Source of the DNA: Bacillus sp. NTK071
GTDB taxonomy: Bacteria; Bacillota; Bacilli; Bacillales; Guptibacillaceae
Assembly (NCBI RefSeq): GCF_017303315.1
Contig: NZ_JAFKOI010000002.1
Coordinates: forward strand, 217,396-281,395
Direction: 5' to 3'
DNA: 64,000 bases
Shown here: positions 48,925-59,012 of the stretch, in pieces
Layout of the letters: every line of letters begins with the position of its first letter
Numbering within the stretch: the first letter of the stretch is position 1
Translations under genes and position numbers: made by a program
The notes under the pieces: generated by a model
What the model was told of the DNA's origin: nothing
The model's input: the letters and a program-made list of their open reading frames with translations, nothing else
Database searches by the model: none

Positions 48925-50269
48925 TCGAGTCACTCTCCTCTAATCCCCAAACATGGCAATCTATTTTTCCATCTGTCATCTCAACCTTTAGAACATCGCC
49001 AGGTTGAACCTGCTTAACAGATTTAATGAGTTCTTCTTCTTTATATGCAAGGCTGTAACCACGCTCCATCACCTTCAGAGGGCTAAGAGCATTTAACTTG
49101 CCGGCAAAAAGTGAAAAATCACGCTGTTTCCCATGCAATACTCGTTGCATTTCTTTCTGTAAAGATCCTTTTAAATCATGAAGTTCTTGAGTTGATTCCT
49201 TCAACAAACGATTTGGATGCTGTTTAACTAGTTGTTTATGGTTTCTGTCGACGCGCTCCCCAGTATAAACGAGCAACCTTTTCATTGTCTTCTGAAGACG
49301 TTCAACCTGTAGATCAAGCTCTTGCTCTTTTTGCCTCAAAAGTTGATCAGGATAGCGAAAAGCATAAGATTTCTGAAGATTAGTTAATCGTTCTCGCTCA
49401 GAAAGTTGCTTCTCTTTCATAGCTCTCAAAAGTCTATGTACTCTCTGATCCAATCGTTCTTTCAGTTCAACAATGCTAGGAACCGCTAGTTCTGCAGCAC
49501 CTGTAGGTGTTGGAGCTCTTAAGTCAGCGACAAAATCAGCAATGGTAAAGTCTGTTTCATGACCAACAGCTGAAATAATTGGTACACGAGAGCTAGCAAT
49601 GCTTCTTGCTACATCCTCTTCATTGAATGCCCAAAGTTCTTCAATAGATCCTCCACCGCGCCCAACGATTAAAATATCAATCATATTCATTGCGTTCGCC
49701 ATTTCAATTGCCTGTACAATTGAACTTTTGGCGCTATTACCCTGCACAAGAACAGGGAATACAGTTATTCTTGCTGCAGGATAACGTCTCTTTATTGTTG
49801 TGAATATGTCCCGAATTGCTGCACCAGTAGGGGAAGTAATAACACCAATTTCTGTAGGATAGCGTGGAATTGGTTGTTTGAGGTCTTCAGAAAACAATCC
49901 TTCAAACTCGAGTTTGCGCTTCAGTTCTTCATAAGCGAGGTACAAGTTTCCAATACCATCAGGTTGCATTTCCTTTGCATAAAGCTGATATTGTCCGTAT
50001 GGCTCAAAAACCGAAATTTCTCCTCGAATTAAAACTTTCATACCATTCTCTGGCTTAAACTTCATGTGGCGGTTGTTTCCTGCAAACATTACCGCCTGAA
50101 CACGAGATTTATCATCTTTCACTGTAAAATACAGATGACCTCTATTATGAAGTTTTACATTAGATAATTCACCACGGAGCCATACATCTTGAAGTGCAGG
50201 TTCATTATCAATCATTCGCTTAACATGTCTCGTTAACGCGGTGACCGATATGTAGCGATCTGCTTTCAC
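48911..50269 (-). CDS. xseA: Exodeoxyribonuclease VII large subunit
   Basis: 452 residues. N-terminal OB fold ([22 protein letters not shown]), nuclease domain with [18 protein letters not shown] and [38 protein letters not shown], then a long coiled coil. It degrades single-stranded DNA to oligonucleotides. Start GTG after GGAGGG. It follows nusB by only 20 nt; folD, which separates these two in B. subtilis, is missing. Confidence 0.95.
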   Translation of the reverse strand: MKADRYISVTALTRHVKRMIDNEPALQDVWLRGELSNVKLHNRGHLYFTVKDDKSRVQAVMFAGNNRHMKFKPENGMKVLIRGEISVFEPYGQYQLYAKEMQPDGIGNLYLAYEELKRKLEFEGLFSEDLKQPIPRYPTEIGVITSPTGAAIRDIFTTIKRRYPAARITVFPVLVQGNSAKSSIVQAIEMANAMNMIDILIVGRGGGSIEELWAFNEEDVARSIASSRVPIISAVGHETDFTIADFVADLRAPTPTGAAELAVPSIVELKERLDQRVHRLLRAMKEKQLSERERLTNLQKSYAFRYPDQLLRQKEQELDLQVERLQKTMKRLLVYTGERVDRNHKQLVKQHPNRLLKESTQELHDLKGSLQKEMQRVLHGKQRDFSLFAGKLNALSPLKVMERGYSLAYKEEELIKSVKQVQPGDVLKVEMTDGKIDCHVWGLEESDSNGEK

Positions 50270-50289
50270 AACAATCCCTCCTGCCTGTC

Positions 50290-50676
50290 TTAGCTTTTTT
50301 GCATGATCTTAGAGAGAACACCATTAACAAAACGCCCGGATTCTTCTCCTCCGAACAGCTTTGCTAATTCAACAGCTTCATTTAAACTAACGTTAACTGG
50401 TATATCGTCTCTTACGACCATTTCATATGAAGCCATACGAAGAACTGAGCGATCGACATTCCCAATTCTACTAAAACTCCAGTTAACAAGATTTTCTTTA
50501 ATGACTTCATCAATTTTCTCGAGGTTTTCAAGCGTTCCGAAGACAAGCTCAGATAGAAACTCGTCACCTTCTCCCTCATTCAATACGTGCTCTAGCGCCT
50601 CACGTGGATCGGTGTCTGTTACATCTATTTGAAACAATACCTGGATGGCTTTTTCTCTTGCATGTCTTCTTTTCAT
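50290..50676 (-). CDS. nusB: Transcription antitermination factor NusB
   Basis: 128 residues, all-helical, with the arginine-rich N terminus KRRHAREKAIQVLFQID that binds boxA RNA and the conserved NEAVELAKLFGGEESGRFVNGVL end. Acts with NusE in rRNA antitermination. AAAAGGAG precedes ATG. Preceded by a terminator, so it begins a new unit nusB-xseA-xseB-ispA. Confidence 0.95.
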   Translation of the reverse strand: MKRRHAREKAIQVLFQIDVTDTDPREALEHVLNEGEGDEFLSELVFGTLENLEKIDEVIKENLVNWSFSRIGNVDRSVLRMASYEMVVRDDIPVNVSLNEAVELAKLFGGEESGRFVNGVLSKIMQKS

Positions 50677-50775
50677 TGCTATACTCCTTTTACGCTTATA
50701 TTGCTATACCAATTGATAATAGCATATTGTAGCAGACAAATACAGGTTTTCCACTGTTCAATTCCATTCTCCAAA

Positions 50776-50805
50776 TTAAAAAGCAGGGGGAATACCCCCC
50801 TGCTT
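50776..50805 (-). terminator. Terminator of the accB-accC-yqhY operon
   Basis: Minus strand AGCAGGGGG-GTATT-CCCCCTGCT followed by TTTTAATT; overlaps the yqhY stop codon. Confidence 0.88.
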
Positions 50806-51199
50806 ATTCTTCGTTTTCCTGCTCTTTTTTATCAAATGTAATGCCAACCACGCTGACGTTAACTGCACTAATTTCGAGAGCAGTCATTGTTAGCAGTGCC
50901 TGTCGAATGTTCTCTTGCACTTTTTCACATACTTCTGGGATTGATAATCCGTAGCTTACTACCACATAAGCATCAATTATGATACCATCTTCACCTAGCT
51001 CAACTTTGACGCCTTTTCGATGATCTTTACGACCAAAGCGCTCGACGACACCCGAAGCGAAATTACCTCTCATTTCAGCTACTCCGTCAACTTCAGACGC
51101 TGCGATGCTACCAATGACTTCGATAACTTCTGGAGAAATTTCGACTTTTCCAAGTCCAGTATCGTGCTCTTCCATTTCAAATGATTGAAGTTCATTCAT
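50804..51199 (-). CDS. yqhY: Asp23/Gls24 family protein YqhY
   Basis: About 131 residues of the Asp23 family: GKVEISPEVIEVIGSIAASEVDGVAEM, then YGLSIPEVCEKVQENIRQALL and a C-terminal VNVSVVGITF. In B. subtilis yqhY follows accBC and its loss disturbs fatty-acid synthesis, so a role in controlling acetyl-CoA carboxylase is suspected. ATG 51199 is preferred to the GTG 9 nt upstream because of GAGGTG spacing. Confidence 0.92.
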   Translation of the reverse strand: MNELQSFEMEEHDTGLGKVEISPEVIEVIGSIAASEVDGVAEMRGNFASGVVERFGRKDHRKGVKVELGEDGIIIDAYVVVSYGLSIPEVCEKVQENIRQALLTMTALEISAVNVSVVGITFDKKEQENEE

Positions 51200-51209
51200 T
51201 TTGAACACC

Positions 51210-52577
51210 TCACTTAGAATTCGTTGATTGTTCTGTTAAATCATATTTCTCAAGGAATTTTGTATTGAAATCTCCACTAACAAATTTCTCATGGTTCATT
51301 AAACGCATATGGAACGGTATTGTTGTTTTAACGCCTTCAACCACAAATTCGCCAAGTGCACGCCTCATTCTTGCAATCGCTTCTTCACGTGTATCCGCGT
51401 AAGTAATCAACTTTGCAACCATGGAATCGTAGAAAGGCAAAATGTCATATCCAGGGTAAACGGCTGAATCAACTCGAACACCGAAACCACCTGGAGGAAG
51501 ATACATTTCTACTTTACCTGGAGATGGCATGAACTTTTTGTCAGGGTCTTCTGCATTGATTCGGCACTCAATCGCCCAACCTTTGAATGTAACATCTTCT
51601 TGTTTAAAGCGAAGCGTTTCATCAGAAGCAGCCCGTATCTGTTCTTTAATCAAGTCAATTCCTGTTACCATCTCAGTCACAGGGTGCTCAACCTGAATTC
51701 GAGTATTCATTTCCATGAAGTAAAAATTCCCTGATGGCTCAAAAATAAACTCTACAGTACCTGCGCCTGAATAATTTACGGCTTTAGCAGCCCGCACTGC
51801 AGCGTCACCCATTTTTTGTCTGATTTTTGCGTCAAGAGCTGGAGAAGGCGTTTCTTCTACAAGCTTCTGTAACCGCCTCTGGATTGAACAGTCACGTTCA
51901 CCAAGATGAATCGCGTTCCCATGGTTATCTGCAAGAACCTGGATTTCTACATGACGGAAATCTTCAATGAATTTCTCAATGTAAACTCCAGGGTTCCCAA
52001 AGGCTTGGGATGCTTCCTGTTGGGTAATATTAATCCCTTTGACTAGTTCTTGCTCGTCCTTAGCGATTCGTATACCCTTACCACCACCACCAGCAGTAGC
52101 TTTAATGATAACCGGATAACCCATTTCGTTTGCAAGGGCTACACCTTCTTCTACGTCCTTAATAATTCCTTCAGAACCGGGAACAATTGGGACTCCAGCT
52201 TCTTTCATCGTTGTTCTAGCAACATCTTTTGTTCCCATACGATTAATTGCTTCTGGGCTAGGGCCAACAAATGTTACATTGCATTCTCTGCAAAGCTCTG
52301 CAAAGTCGGCGTTTTCAGCAAGGAACCCATAACCAGGGTGAATAGCGTCGACACCTGTAACAGTAGCAATGCTCATAATATTTGTGAAGTTTAAATAGCT
52401 ATCTTTCGCTGCAGTTGGTCCAATACAATAAGCTTCGTCTGCAAGTCGCACATGTAATGCTTCCTTATCAGCCTGAGAGTATACCGCTACTGTCTCTATT
52501 CCAAGTTCTTCACAAGCCCGAATGATTCTAACCGCGATCTCTCCTCGATTAGCTACGAGTAATTTCTTAATTTCCAT
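51210..52577 (-). CDS. accC: Acetyl-CoA carboxylase, biotin carboxylase subunit
   Basis: 455 residues of the ATP-grasp family: N-terminal [17 protein letters not shown], glycine-rich ATP lid [44 protein letters not shown] and [14 protein letters not shown] catalytic segments. It carboxylates the biotin on AccB with ATP and bicarbonate. It lies 11 nt after accB. Confidence 0.97.
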   Translation of the reverse strand: MEIKKLLVANRGEIAVRIIRACEELGIETVAVYSQADKEALHVRLADEAYCIGPTAAKDSYLNFTNIMSIATVTGVDAIHPGYGFLAENADFAELCRECNVTFVGPSPEAINRMGTKDVARTTMKEAGVPIVPGSEGIIKDVEEGVALANEMGYPVIIKATAGGGGKGIRIAKDEQELVKGINITQQEASQAFGNPGVYIEKFIEDFRHVEIQVLADNHGNAIHLGERDCSIQRRLQKLVEETPSPALDAKIRQKMGDAAVRAAKAVNYSGAGTVEFIFEPSGNFYFMEMNTRIQVEHPVTEMVTGIDLIKEQIRAASDETLRFKQEDVTFKGWAIECRINAEDPDKKFMPSPGKVEMYLPPGGFGVRVDSAVYPGYDILPFYDSMVAKLITYADTREEAIARMRRALGEFVVEGVKTTIPFHMRLMNHEKFVSGDFNTKFLEKYDLTEQSTNSK

Positions 52578-52588
52578 AATACGATCAC

Positions 52589-53074
52589 CTATGCTTTCAC
52601 TAAAAACAGAGGCTGTCCGTATTCAACTAGTTGTCCATCTTCAACTAGCATCTCTACGATTTCTCCATTTACCTCTGCCTCTATTTCATTGAAAAGCTTC
52701 ATCGCTTCAATGATGCAGACAACGCTATTTTCTGAAACCTTTTCTCCTGTTTTCACATAAACATCTGTGTCAGGATTAGGGCGAGCGTAAAAAGTACCAA
52801 CCATTGGCGATTCAATTTTATGTAAAGATTCATCCGCTTGCGTATTTGTTGCTTCTTCTTTGGGTTGTTCAGGAGTAGCAACTGGAGATTTAGCTGGCTC
52901 AGGTACTTCTTTTGCAACAGGCTGTTGGGTTGGTTGTTCCACCGGTGCCTGTGCGTACTGAACTTCATTTTTCTTCATAACAATTTTCGAACCGTCATTT
53001 TCGTATTCAAATTCATCAATGCTTGATTGATCAATTAGTTTGATCAACTCGCGAATTTCTTGAACTTTTAACAA
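52589..53074 (-). CDS. accB: Biotin carboxyl carrier protein of acetyl-CoA carboxylase
   Basis: About 161 residues. A short N-terminal region ([19 protein letters not shown]), a Gln/Pro/Ala-rich flexible linker (about 45-85) and a C-terminal biotinyl domain with the modified Lys in [13 protein letters not shown]. The frame continues to 53110, but GGGAG lies 8 nt before TTG 53074, matching the family N terminus. First gene of the operon. Confidence 0.93.
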   Translation of the reverse strand: MLKVQEIRELIKLIDQSSIDEFEYENDGSKIVMKKNEVQYAQAPVEQPTQQPVAKEVPEPAKSPVATPEQPKEEATNTQADESLHKIESPMVGTFYARPNPDTDVYVKTGEKVSENSVVCIIEAMKLFNEIEAEVNGEIVEMLVEDGQLVEYGQPLFLVKA

Positions 53075-53110
53075 GATTTCCACTCCCTGTCTCATTTTTT
53101 GCGCTTGCAT

Positions 53111-53435
53111 AAGTAATTAGTAAGGAGGGTTATTCTGTGCAGAAGACACGCTCCAAATTATATCAATTATAGCATAATTCTTACTGACATTAGTATCTCC
53201 ATTGAAAAGCACAAAGAATCAAAACCCTAAATTATGACCATTGTATACAAGCTGGTCCTAAGCATATTCATCATATCATATCTTCTGTTTAGAAGGTAGA
53301 ATGCATATATCAAGCGTTTTCTCAATAAGCGTAACAAAAATAGAGAACGTTTTCATTTCTATAATAGTATATCATTGTTACTTCTTCAAAAAAAACGATT
53401 AGACTGTTAAACAATTCAAGACAAAATAACATAGA
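53111..53435. promoter_or_regulatory. Non-coding region upstream of accB
   Basis: About 320 AT-rich bases without a plausible gene. An extended -10 on the minus strand (TGCTATAAT, TATAAT at 53166-53171) is a candidate accB promoter. AGAGAACGTTTTCA at 53342-53355 is a 12/14 cre-like match. No FapR operator was found. Confidence 0.4.
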
Positions 53436-53471
53436 CAAAAAAATAAGATGGAGAAAATCTCCATCTTATTT
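53436..53471 (-). terminator. Terminator of the spoIIIA operon
   Basis: Minus strand AAATAAGATGGAG-ATTTT-CTCCATCTTATTT followed by T's, overlapping the spoIIIAH stop codon. Confidence 0.9.
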
Positions 53472-54020
53472 CGCTACAGGTTGGAACTCCACTGCGATTT
53501 GGTGCCCTTCTCCAAGTTGCTCCTGAGCAAGCATCATAATATTGTTTGCCTCTTCATTAGACAACTGATCCGCTTTCACAATGACCCTTACTTTATCATT
53601 ATCAAGTGTATAAACAACGGCATCACTATAACCTTCAGACTTAATAACATTCTCAAGTACGGATTCTTGTTGAGATAATGCCATTAATTCTTGACGCTGT
53701 TCATGTGCTTCGTTCCGAAGATCAGCAGAAGCTTCACTTGCTATAACGGCCGTATAATCTTCAATCGCTGCATCTCTTTGCTCTTGAATTTCAAGCCTCA
53801 ATGCCGCAAAAGCTTCATCGCTTGAGAGGCTTGATGAAACAACATCCCCATCAGCATTTGTTTCTTTTGCTTCATTGCTTTTTGCATCATCTTGACTCTG
53901 CTCTTGATCTCCTACAAACGCTACATTATCAGTGCCAGGTGTCATAATATAATAGGCCGATAGAACAATAATTAAACTTAGCATTGTTAGTAACCAAACC
54001 GTTTGCTTTTTTAAGACCAT
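53466..54020 (-). CDS. spoIIIAH: Stage III sporulation protein AH
   Basis: 184 residues. One N-terminal membrane helix, an acidic disordered stretch (about 38-62), then the YscJ/FliF-like ring-building domain. It spans the mother-cell membrane and its extracellular domain pairs with forespore SpoIIQ to zip the two membranes and form the feeding channel. Shorter than the B. subtilis protein (218), mostly in the linker. Confidence 0.93.
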   Translation of the reverse strand: MVLKKQTVWLLTMLSLIIVLSAYYIMTPGTDNVAFVGDQEQSQDDAKSNEAKETNADGDVVSSSLSSDEAFAALRLEIQEQRDAAIEDYTAVIASEASADLRNEAHEQRQELMALSQQESVLENVIKSEGYSDAVVYTLDNDKVRVIVKADQLSNEEANNIMMLAQEQLGEGHQIAVEFQPVAK

Positions 54021-54021
54021 C

Positions 54022-54660
54022 TCATGATTCCCCCTTTAGTTTCTTCGGTAAGACCATGACGCGATGACTTTTTACATCAAGAAGCCTCGTCACTGCATCG
54101 ACTATCATTTTCTTCACTTCCATGTTCTCTGCACCAACCGCCACCACAACAACCCCTCTAACAACTGGCTTTTTCGTACTAACTATAATTGGTTCCTGCC
54201 CTTTATCACTTTGTACCACCACAACCTGCTCTTCACTGGATTGCTCTTCAATCTTTCGTGATCCACCTTCTTTAGGAGATTCATAAGTATATTTATCAGT
54301 AGAAGTGCTGTTTTTCTCAACAACTTTTTCTTCAGTAGAATCTAAATTAACGATTACAGTTGCATCGGATACGCCAGCTACTTCATCGAGCGCTTCCTTC
54401 AGTTGAGTTTCGTATAAATTCTCATATTCTGACATTGTCGACGGATTAGACTTATTCTGACCGAAAGCAGGTTCACTATCAGACGAGTCTGCCTGTTCAG
54501 AAAACACTTCCTGGCCGGAATCAGGTGCAGAAAAGAAATTTCCGGCAAACATAAAGATGATTCCAAGTGCTGCCGCTATAATTAAATAGATCGATGGCAT
54601 TCCTTTTTTCTTCTTGGGTTGCTTTAATTGATCGAGCCAGCTAGTTGGTTTTTCATCCAT
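54022..54660 (-). CDS. spoIIIAG: Stage III sporulation protein AG
   Basis: 212 residues. Basic cytosolic head, one membrane helix (about 23-43), Ser/Gln-rich linker and a ring-forming domain with LKEALDEVAGVSDATVIVNLD and VRGVVVVAVGAENMEVKKMI. It oligomerises into a large ring of the mother cell-forespore channel. Confidence 0.93.
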   Translation of the reverse strand: MDEKPTSWLDQLKQPKKKKGMPSIYLIIAAALGIIFMFAGNFFSAPDSGQEVFSEQADSSDSEPAFGQNKSNPSTMSEYENLYETQLKEALDEVAGVSDATVIVNLDSTEEKVVEKNSTSTDKYTYESPKEGGSRKIEEQSSEEQVVVVQSDKGQEPIIVSTKKPVVRGVVVVAVGAENMEVKKMIVDAVTRLLDVKSHRVMVLPKKLKGES

Positions 54661-54665
54661 GTACC

Positions 54666-55280
54666 CTATTCTCCTCCTTTCACCTGAACTCCGACCTGCT
54701 TAGGATACAGCTTCCATTCATCTGCTAGAAAATAAGCTACTTTTTTAGAAGCACTATCAGTAGAATCGAAATCTTCTAAATCATTCTCTTCAAACTCCAA
54801 CGAAACAGATACGGCTTCAATATCGTTAACTGATTGATCAGTAGCCGCTTCTTTCACCATCACTGCAATTTGATCAATATTCTTCTCGCCTTCTTCTTCA
54901 GTTAGATGAAGTGCTATACTACTAATTTCAAGATTAAACCGCTCTCTCAACTCCTTTTCGACCTGACTTTTCAATTGGACAGCCATTTGTTCTTCAATAT
55001 ATGCAGCATTCGATGCTTGTATTTCACTTTTCTTTGATTCAATTGTATTTTCTAGTTTTGCACTTCCAGTAAAATCGTTTATCGTGGCAGATCTTAGCAT
55101 TGAATTGAAATCTTTTGAAAAGATCGTAAGTACTGGAGAAAGTATGACTGCCATTAACATTAACCCAATAACCATTTTGACATATCGCTGCATACTGGAG
55201 TTCGGAAGCAAGAGTTCGAGAACCGTCGCAAGCAGGATGAGTACAATGATATTTGTTACCCAGCCTGTAAGAATACTCAT
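54666..55280 (-). CDS. spoIIIAF: Stage III sporulation protein AF
   Basis: 204 residues with two N-terminal membrane helices (5-25 and 33-53), then a soluble domain containing LKSQVEKELRERFNLEI, typical of SpoIIIAF, a further ring-type component of the channel. AGGAGGGG precedes ATG. Confidence 0.92.
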   Translation of the reverse strand: MSILTGWVTNIIVLILLATVLELLLPNSSMQRYVKMVIGLMLMAVILSPVLTIFSKDFNSMLRSATINDFTGSAKLENTIESKKSEIQASNAAYIEEQMAVQLKSQVEKELRERFNLEISSIALHLTEEEGEKNIDQIAVMVKEAATDQSVNDIEAVSVSLEFEENDLEDFDSTDSASKKVAYFLADEWKLYPKQVGVQVKGGE

Positions 55281-55290
55281 TTAGCCCCTC

Positions 55291-56481
55291 CTATCTCACC
55301 ATTAACGTTATATTTCCTGATGCGATAATGATTGTTACAGCAAGGAAAAACATAAGTGATACGATAGCTAGTGCTGCAAAGATAAACAAAATACTTTTTG
55401 AAATAACGTTCAAGGATTGAATAATTGGTCCACCGCCTAATGGTTGAATGACCGCTGCCGCGATATTGTATATCAACACGAGCGAAAGCACCTTTAATGC
55501 TGGAAAAGCACAAATCATTAAAAGAATGACTACACCAGCTAGTCCAACTGTATTCTTTAATAAGACGGATGCACTTAAAACTGTATCTGTTGCATCAGTA
55601 AACATTCTTCCAACGACAGGAATGAAATTTCCAGTTACGAACTTTGCCGTTCGAATTGTGATTCCATCAGCCACAGCAGTTGTTGCCCCTTGAACAGATA
55701 TTACTCCAAGAAAGATTGCAAAAAATACACCAAGAGTCCCAATGGCTATATTTCGGATAAGATTCGAAAGTTGCGTCACTTTATAATGTTCACTTATAGT
55801 ACTAACAATCGCCAGTACTGCTGATAAAAACAGCATAGGTAGAACAAATTTTTGAATAAGTAAGCCGCCGGTATTGACAAGGAAAAGAACGATTGGATGA
55901 AAGAATGCAACCGAGGCAACACCACCTACAGAAGCCATAAGAGCTAACAATAAAGGTATTAATGCTAGAAGAAATCCCATCATATTTGCAATTGCATTCT
56001 CTGTATATTGGATAGCAACATGGAAGCTGTTCAAAGCTAGGATTATTAAAACCATGTAGATAATACCATATGCGACTGTACTAACAGCTTTGTGTTCAAA
56101 GGCATTTTGCATATTCTGTAGAAGTATACTGAAGATCGCTAACAAAATGAGACTACCGAGAAGCTTTCCATGTACAAGGAGTTCATGAAACAAAAATTTC
56201 ACTAATCCTAATAAATAGGCTTTAAGTGATAGTTTCTTTTCACCTTTAACAAATTCCATAAAAGAACCTTTTTGGCTTTCTGGCAAAAAACCACCATACT
56301 CTTCAATGACTTCATTCCAATAAGTTTGAATTTCTTGTAAACCAAGTGATTGTAACTGCTTGTCTACAAATTGATCAGGCATTGGTTTGTCTTCGCCGGT
56401 CTGTGCAGTAACTTGACTTGTATAAGTAAAAAGGGAAAAAAAGAGGAACAGCAGCGTCAACATGATTTTTTGTTTGTGCAC
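55291..56481 (-). CDS. spoIIIAE: Stage III sporulation protein AE
   Basis: 396 residues. A cleavable signal peptide (1-26), a short extracellular segment and about eight membrane helices. The conserved phrase EYGGFLPESQKGSFMEFVKGE is typical. Suspected permease-like part of the SpoIIIA machine. Start GTG after GGGAGGGGGAG. Confidence 0.93.
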   Translation of the reverse strand: MHKQKIMLTLLFLFFSLFTYTSQVTAQTGEDKPMPDQFVDKQLQSLGLQEIQTYWNEVIEEYGGFLPESQKGSFMEFVKGEKKLSLKAYLLGLVKFLFHELLVHGKLLGSLILLAIFSILLQNMQNAFEHKAVSTVAYGIIYMVLIILALNSFHVAIQYTENAIANMMGFLLALIPLLLALMASVGGVASVAFFHPIVLFLVNTGGLLIQKFVLPMLFLSAVLAIVSTISEHYKVTQLSNLIRNIAIGTLGVFFAIFLGVISVQGATTAVADGITIRTAKFVTGNFIPVVGRMFTDATDTVLSASVLLKNTVGLAGVVILLMICAFPALKVLSLVLIYNIAAAVIQPLGGGPIIQSLNVISKSILFIFAALAIVSLMFFLAVTIIIASGNITLMVR

Positions 56482-56496
56482 GTCTCTCCCCCTCCC

Positions 56497-56895
56497 TTAT
56501 GCTGGCAATAATCTGAGAACAGTCTCAATGATTAATGTCAAAATTGGAATCGCCATCGTCAAGATCAACAGCTTTCCTGCAAGTTCGATTTTGGAAGCAA
56601 TCGCGCCCTGGCCGGCATCTCTTACAATTTGAGCCCCGAATTCAGCGATATATGCGATGCCAATAATTTTCAAGACTGTTTCTACATATACAAGATCTAC
56701 GTTTGCCTTTGCTGCTAAACTCTCTAACATCTGAATAATATGTTGAATTTCTCCTATTAAATAGAGAAAGATTAAAGCACCTGTGAACACCGTAATGGTA
56801 AATGCAAACACAGGCTTTTGCTCTTTAACGACAATGACAAGGAAGGTTGCGATTAAACCCAGGCCAACAATTTGAATAATATCAATCGCAGACAC
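56497..56895 (-). CDS. spoIIIAD: Stage III sporulation protein AD
   Basis: 132 residues, three to four membrane helices; the middle segment YVETVLKIIGIAYIAEFGAQ and DAGQGAIASKIELAGK is highly conserved in SpoIIIAD. Start GTG, 3 nt after spoIIIAC. Confidence 0.93.
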   Translation of the reverse strand: MSAIDIIQIVGLGLIATFLVIVVKEQKPVFAFTITVFTGALIFLYLIGEIQHIIQMLESLAAKANVDLVYVETVLKIIGIAYIAEFGAQIVRDAGQGAIASKIELAGKLLILTMAIPILTLIIETVLRLLPA

Positions 56896-56898
56896 CCC

Positions 56899-57105
56899 CT
56901 ACCCCTGGAAAAGAAAGACTCCCCGTATTTTCTGAAAAAGGTCATCAATTATCGTAATCACCATATAAAGTACAACGATAAATCCAATCAATGTTACCCA
57001 GTGGGCATATTCTTCCTTCCCCATTTGTTTAAGAATGGTATGAAGCATGGCCACAATAATTCCGATACCAGCAATTTGAAAAATTGTATTTACATCATGA
57101 TTCAT
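56899..57105 (-). CDS. spoIIIAC: Stage III sporulation protein AC
   Basis: 68 residues and two membrane helices (FQIAGIGIIVAMLHTIL and VTLIGFIVVLYMVITII), identical in length to the B. subtilis protein. The first ATG (57111) is too near GGAGG; the third codon fits. Ends in VFLFQG as in the family. Confidence 0.93.
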   Translation of the reverse strand: MNHDVNTIFQIAGIGIIVAMLHTILKQMGKEEYAHWVTLIGFIVVLYMVITIIDDLFQKIRGVFLFQG

Positions 57106-57124
57106 CTGCATTTCCTCCCAGTGA

Positions 57125-57637
57125 CTAAATCAAAAGTATGACAAGTAGAATTCCTCCGAGAACCCCTAGACTCTTAAACATCCGTTCATACTTTGTTTGA
57201 TTATTTCTTGCTTCATTTTCTTCACGTTCGAGATGAATCAGTGCAAGCTTAAGCTGTTTCTGCTCATGCTCACGATCTTGCTGACCAATTGTTGCGCCAA
57301 GCTGCTTCATTATTTCTTTCTCCTCTTGTTTAAAAGCAGTATACTTCCAGACCTCATCCATACTTTCAATCCAGGCTTCATAAGCAGTTGAATGCCCTGC
57401 ATCAAGCTTTTTTCTGAATGAATCAAAAAACCACGATACAGGATGTCCTACCTGTCTACATATATGACCACACGCCATACTAAGTGGCGTAATTCCATAA
57501 ACAATTTCTGCTTCTAATGACTGAAGTGCCGCTTTTAATTGTCTGAGTTGTCGTGAGCGCTCACTTACAGTTCTAGACCATTCAATCCCCGCCCAGGTAC
57601 TAGCTAAAATTATGAGAACTGCTCCAAGTAGCTTCAT
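57125..57637 (-). CDS. spoIIIAB: Stage III sporulation protein AB
   Basis: 170 residues with a membrane helix at each end and a helical soluble middle, resembling GspF-type secretion components. Typical segments are RSRQLRQLKAALQSLEAEI and QDREHEQKQLKLALIHLERE. It probably links the ATPase SpoIIIAA to the membrane ring. Confidence 0.92.
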   Translation of the reverse strand: MKLLGAVLIILASTWAGIEWSRTVSERSRQLRQLKAALQSLEAEIVYGITPLSMACGHICRQVGHPVSWFFDSFRKKLDAGHSTAYEAWIESMDEVWKYTAFKQEEKEIMKQLGATIGQQDREHEQKQLKLALIHLEREENEARNNQTKYERMFKSLGVLGGILLVILLI

Positions 57638-57638
57638 G

Positions 57639-58574
57639 CTACATCACCTTTTTACGTCTGATTTCTTTACCTGTTTTATCTTTAATTGCTTTAACTGTTC
57701 CAGGTCCGTCGGAACGAGAAAGCTCAACAATTCGGTCAAAAACTCCAGAACGAATTAACTCTTGAATACTTGGCCTTCTGTACAAATCTTCCATGACGTG
57801 ACCATGTATTGTTACAACAAGTTGTATCCCTGCATTAATTGCTTCAATAATTGCTTCACTATCCTCACGTCGACCAATTTCATCAACTACAATAATATCT
57901 GGACTCATAGAGCGAATCATCATCATCATTCCTTCTGCTTTAGGGCAGGCATCTAGAACATCTACACGATGACCAAGTCTATGCTGCGGAATTCCTTTTA
58001 CACATCCAGCAATCTCAGATCGCTCATCTACAATCCCTATTTTTGATGACTGTATCCTTCTCATCTCATCTCCTTCGCCCATAATACGAGTTAAATCACG
58101 TAGCATCGTTGTTTTACCTGATTGAGGTGGACCAAGGATAATCGTGTTCATCCAACCTCCTGCATAAAGATATGAAACAAGCGGTGTTGCTATGCCAAGC
58201 TTCTGCCTCGCAATCCTTACATTGAATGAAGCAATGTCTCTAATTGCTTTCACGTGTCCATTCGTGGTAATAACTTTACCTGCGAGACCGACTCGATGAC
58301 CCCCTTGAATTGTGACAAACCCTTTCTTTAATTCTTCCTCTAAGGCATATAGCGAATATTGACTCAGTTTATTAAGCATCTGGGCCGCATCATCTTTAGA
58401 GACATAATACTCACTACCGTTTAATAAAGGAAAAACAGGCTTACCGGTCATCATAATTTCAAGTGGCCTATTAATGCGGATTCGAATTTCTTCCATCGAT
58501 TCTTTATCATTTTGAGAAAAATTTTGAATAATTCTTTTCACACCTTCTGGCAGGAGACGAAGAACTTCCTCCAC
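57639..58574 (-). CDS. spoIIIAA: Stage III sporulation protein AA (secretion-type ATPase)
   Basis: 311 residues of the GspE/PilB-like ATPase group, with Walker A GPPQSGKTTMLRDL, Walker B IIVVDEIGRREDSEAI and the arginine-containing RPSIQELIRSG region. Cytosolic motor of the mother-cell channel. Start GTG after AAAGGGGGG. First gene of the eight-gene operon, all eight components intact and in canonical order. Confidence 0.95.
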   Translation of the reverse strand: MEEVLRLLPEGVKRIIQNFSQNDKESMEEIRIRINRPLEIMMTGKPVFPLLNGSEYYVSKDDAAQMLNKLSQYSLYALEEELKKGFVTIQGGHRVGLAGKVITTNGHVKAIRDIASFNVRIARQKLGIATPLVSYLYAGGWMNTIILGPPQSGKTTMLRDLTRIMGEGDEMRRIQSSKIGIVDERSEIAGCVKGIPQHRLGHRVDVLDACPKAEGMMMMIRSMSPDIIVVDEIGRREDSEAIIEAINAGIQLVVTIHGHVMEDLYRRPSIQELIRSGVFDRIVELSRSDGPGTVKAIKDKTGKEIRRKKVM

Positions 58575-58610
58575 ATATGTCCCCCCTTTCTATGCTTGTT
58601 TCTCCCTACA

Positions 58611-58639
58611 CTAGTATTCCTGACACAATCTGATTATGT
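58611..58639 (-). promoter_or_regulatory. Possible SigE promoter of spoIIIAA
   Basis: Minus strand ACATAAT, 14-nt spacer, AATACTAG, about 40 bp before spoIIIAA; partial match to the SigE consensus (KMATATT and CATACAMT). The operon is SigE-dependent in B. subtilis. Confidence 0.4.
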
Positions 58640-58649
58640 CTCAACTTAT

Positions 58650-58910
58650 TTAAGAGAGCGTTCCTGCAAGGATGAAGGCGACTCCAATAACTATGAGAAG
58701 AATTTTGCCAATTGATAAATCACCTGCAAGACCGATTAACCCTGCCGACATTGTAACGATCAGAATAATTGGGCCAACTATCGCAAGAATGGCATTGATC
58801 AACATCGCGCTTCTAAGATCATTGAAAAGAAGGATAAGAATGGCAGCTGTAAGTTCGATAAGTCCAGAAACGATTCGCAGAATTCCCATAACTAGAACTG
58901 AATGAAGCAT
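58650..58910 (-). CDS. yqhV: DUF2619 family membrane protein YqhV
   Basis: About 86 residues, nearly all hydrophobic, three membrane helices. Position immediately before spoIIIAA and size match B. subtilis YqhV (reported as SigK/SigE-associated, function unknown). GGGGAGG lies 6-7 nt before ATG 58910; the longer frame to 58958 lacks a site. Confidence 0.82.
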   Translation of the reverse strand: MLHSVLVMGILRIVSGLIELTAAILILLFNDLRSAMLINAILAIVGPIILIVTMSAGLIGLAGDLSIGKILLIVIGVAFILAGTLS

Positions 58911-58979
58911 CCTAAGCCTCCCCTGCCTGTTTGTACAACTTATGAAGAAATTGCACATTTAAGAATGATGCTTTACCAC

Positions 58980-59012
58980 AAAAAAACACCTGGCTACTTT
59001 ATGCCAGATGTT
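58980..59012 (-). terminator. Terminator of the ABC exporter-tetR operon
   Basis: Minus strand AACATCTGGC, 8-nt loop, GCCAGGTGTT followed by T's. Confidence 0.85.

Noticed and set aside
53111-53435. FapR operator upstream of accB
   Set aside because: Looked for a TTAGTACC-type palindrome and found none; only a candidate promoter and a weak cre-like site.
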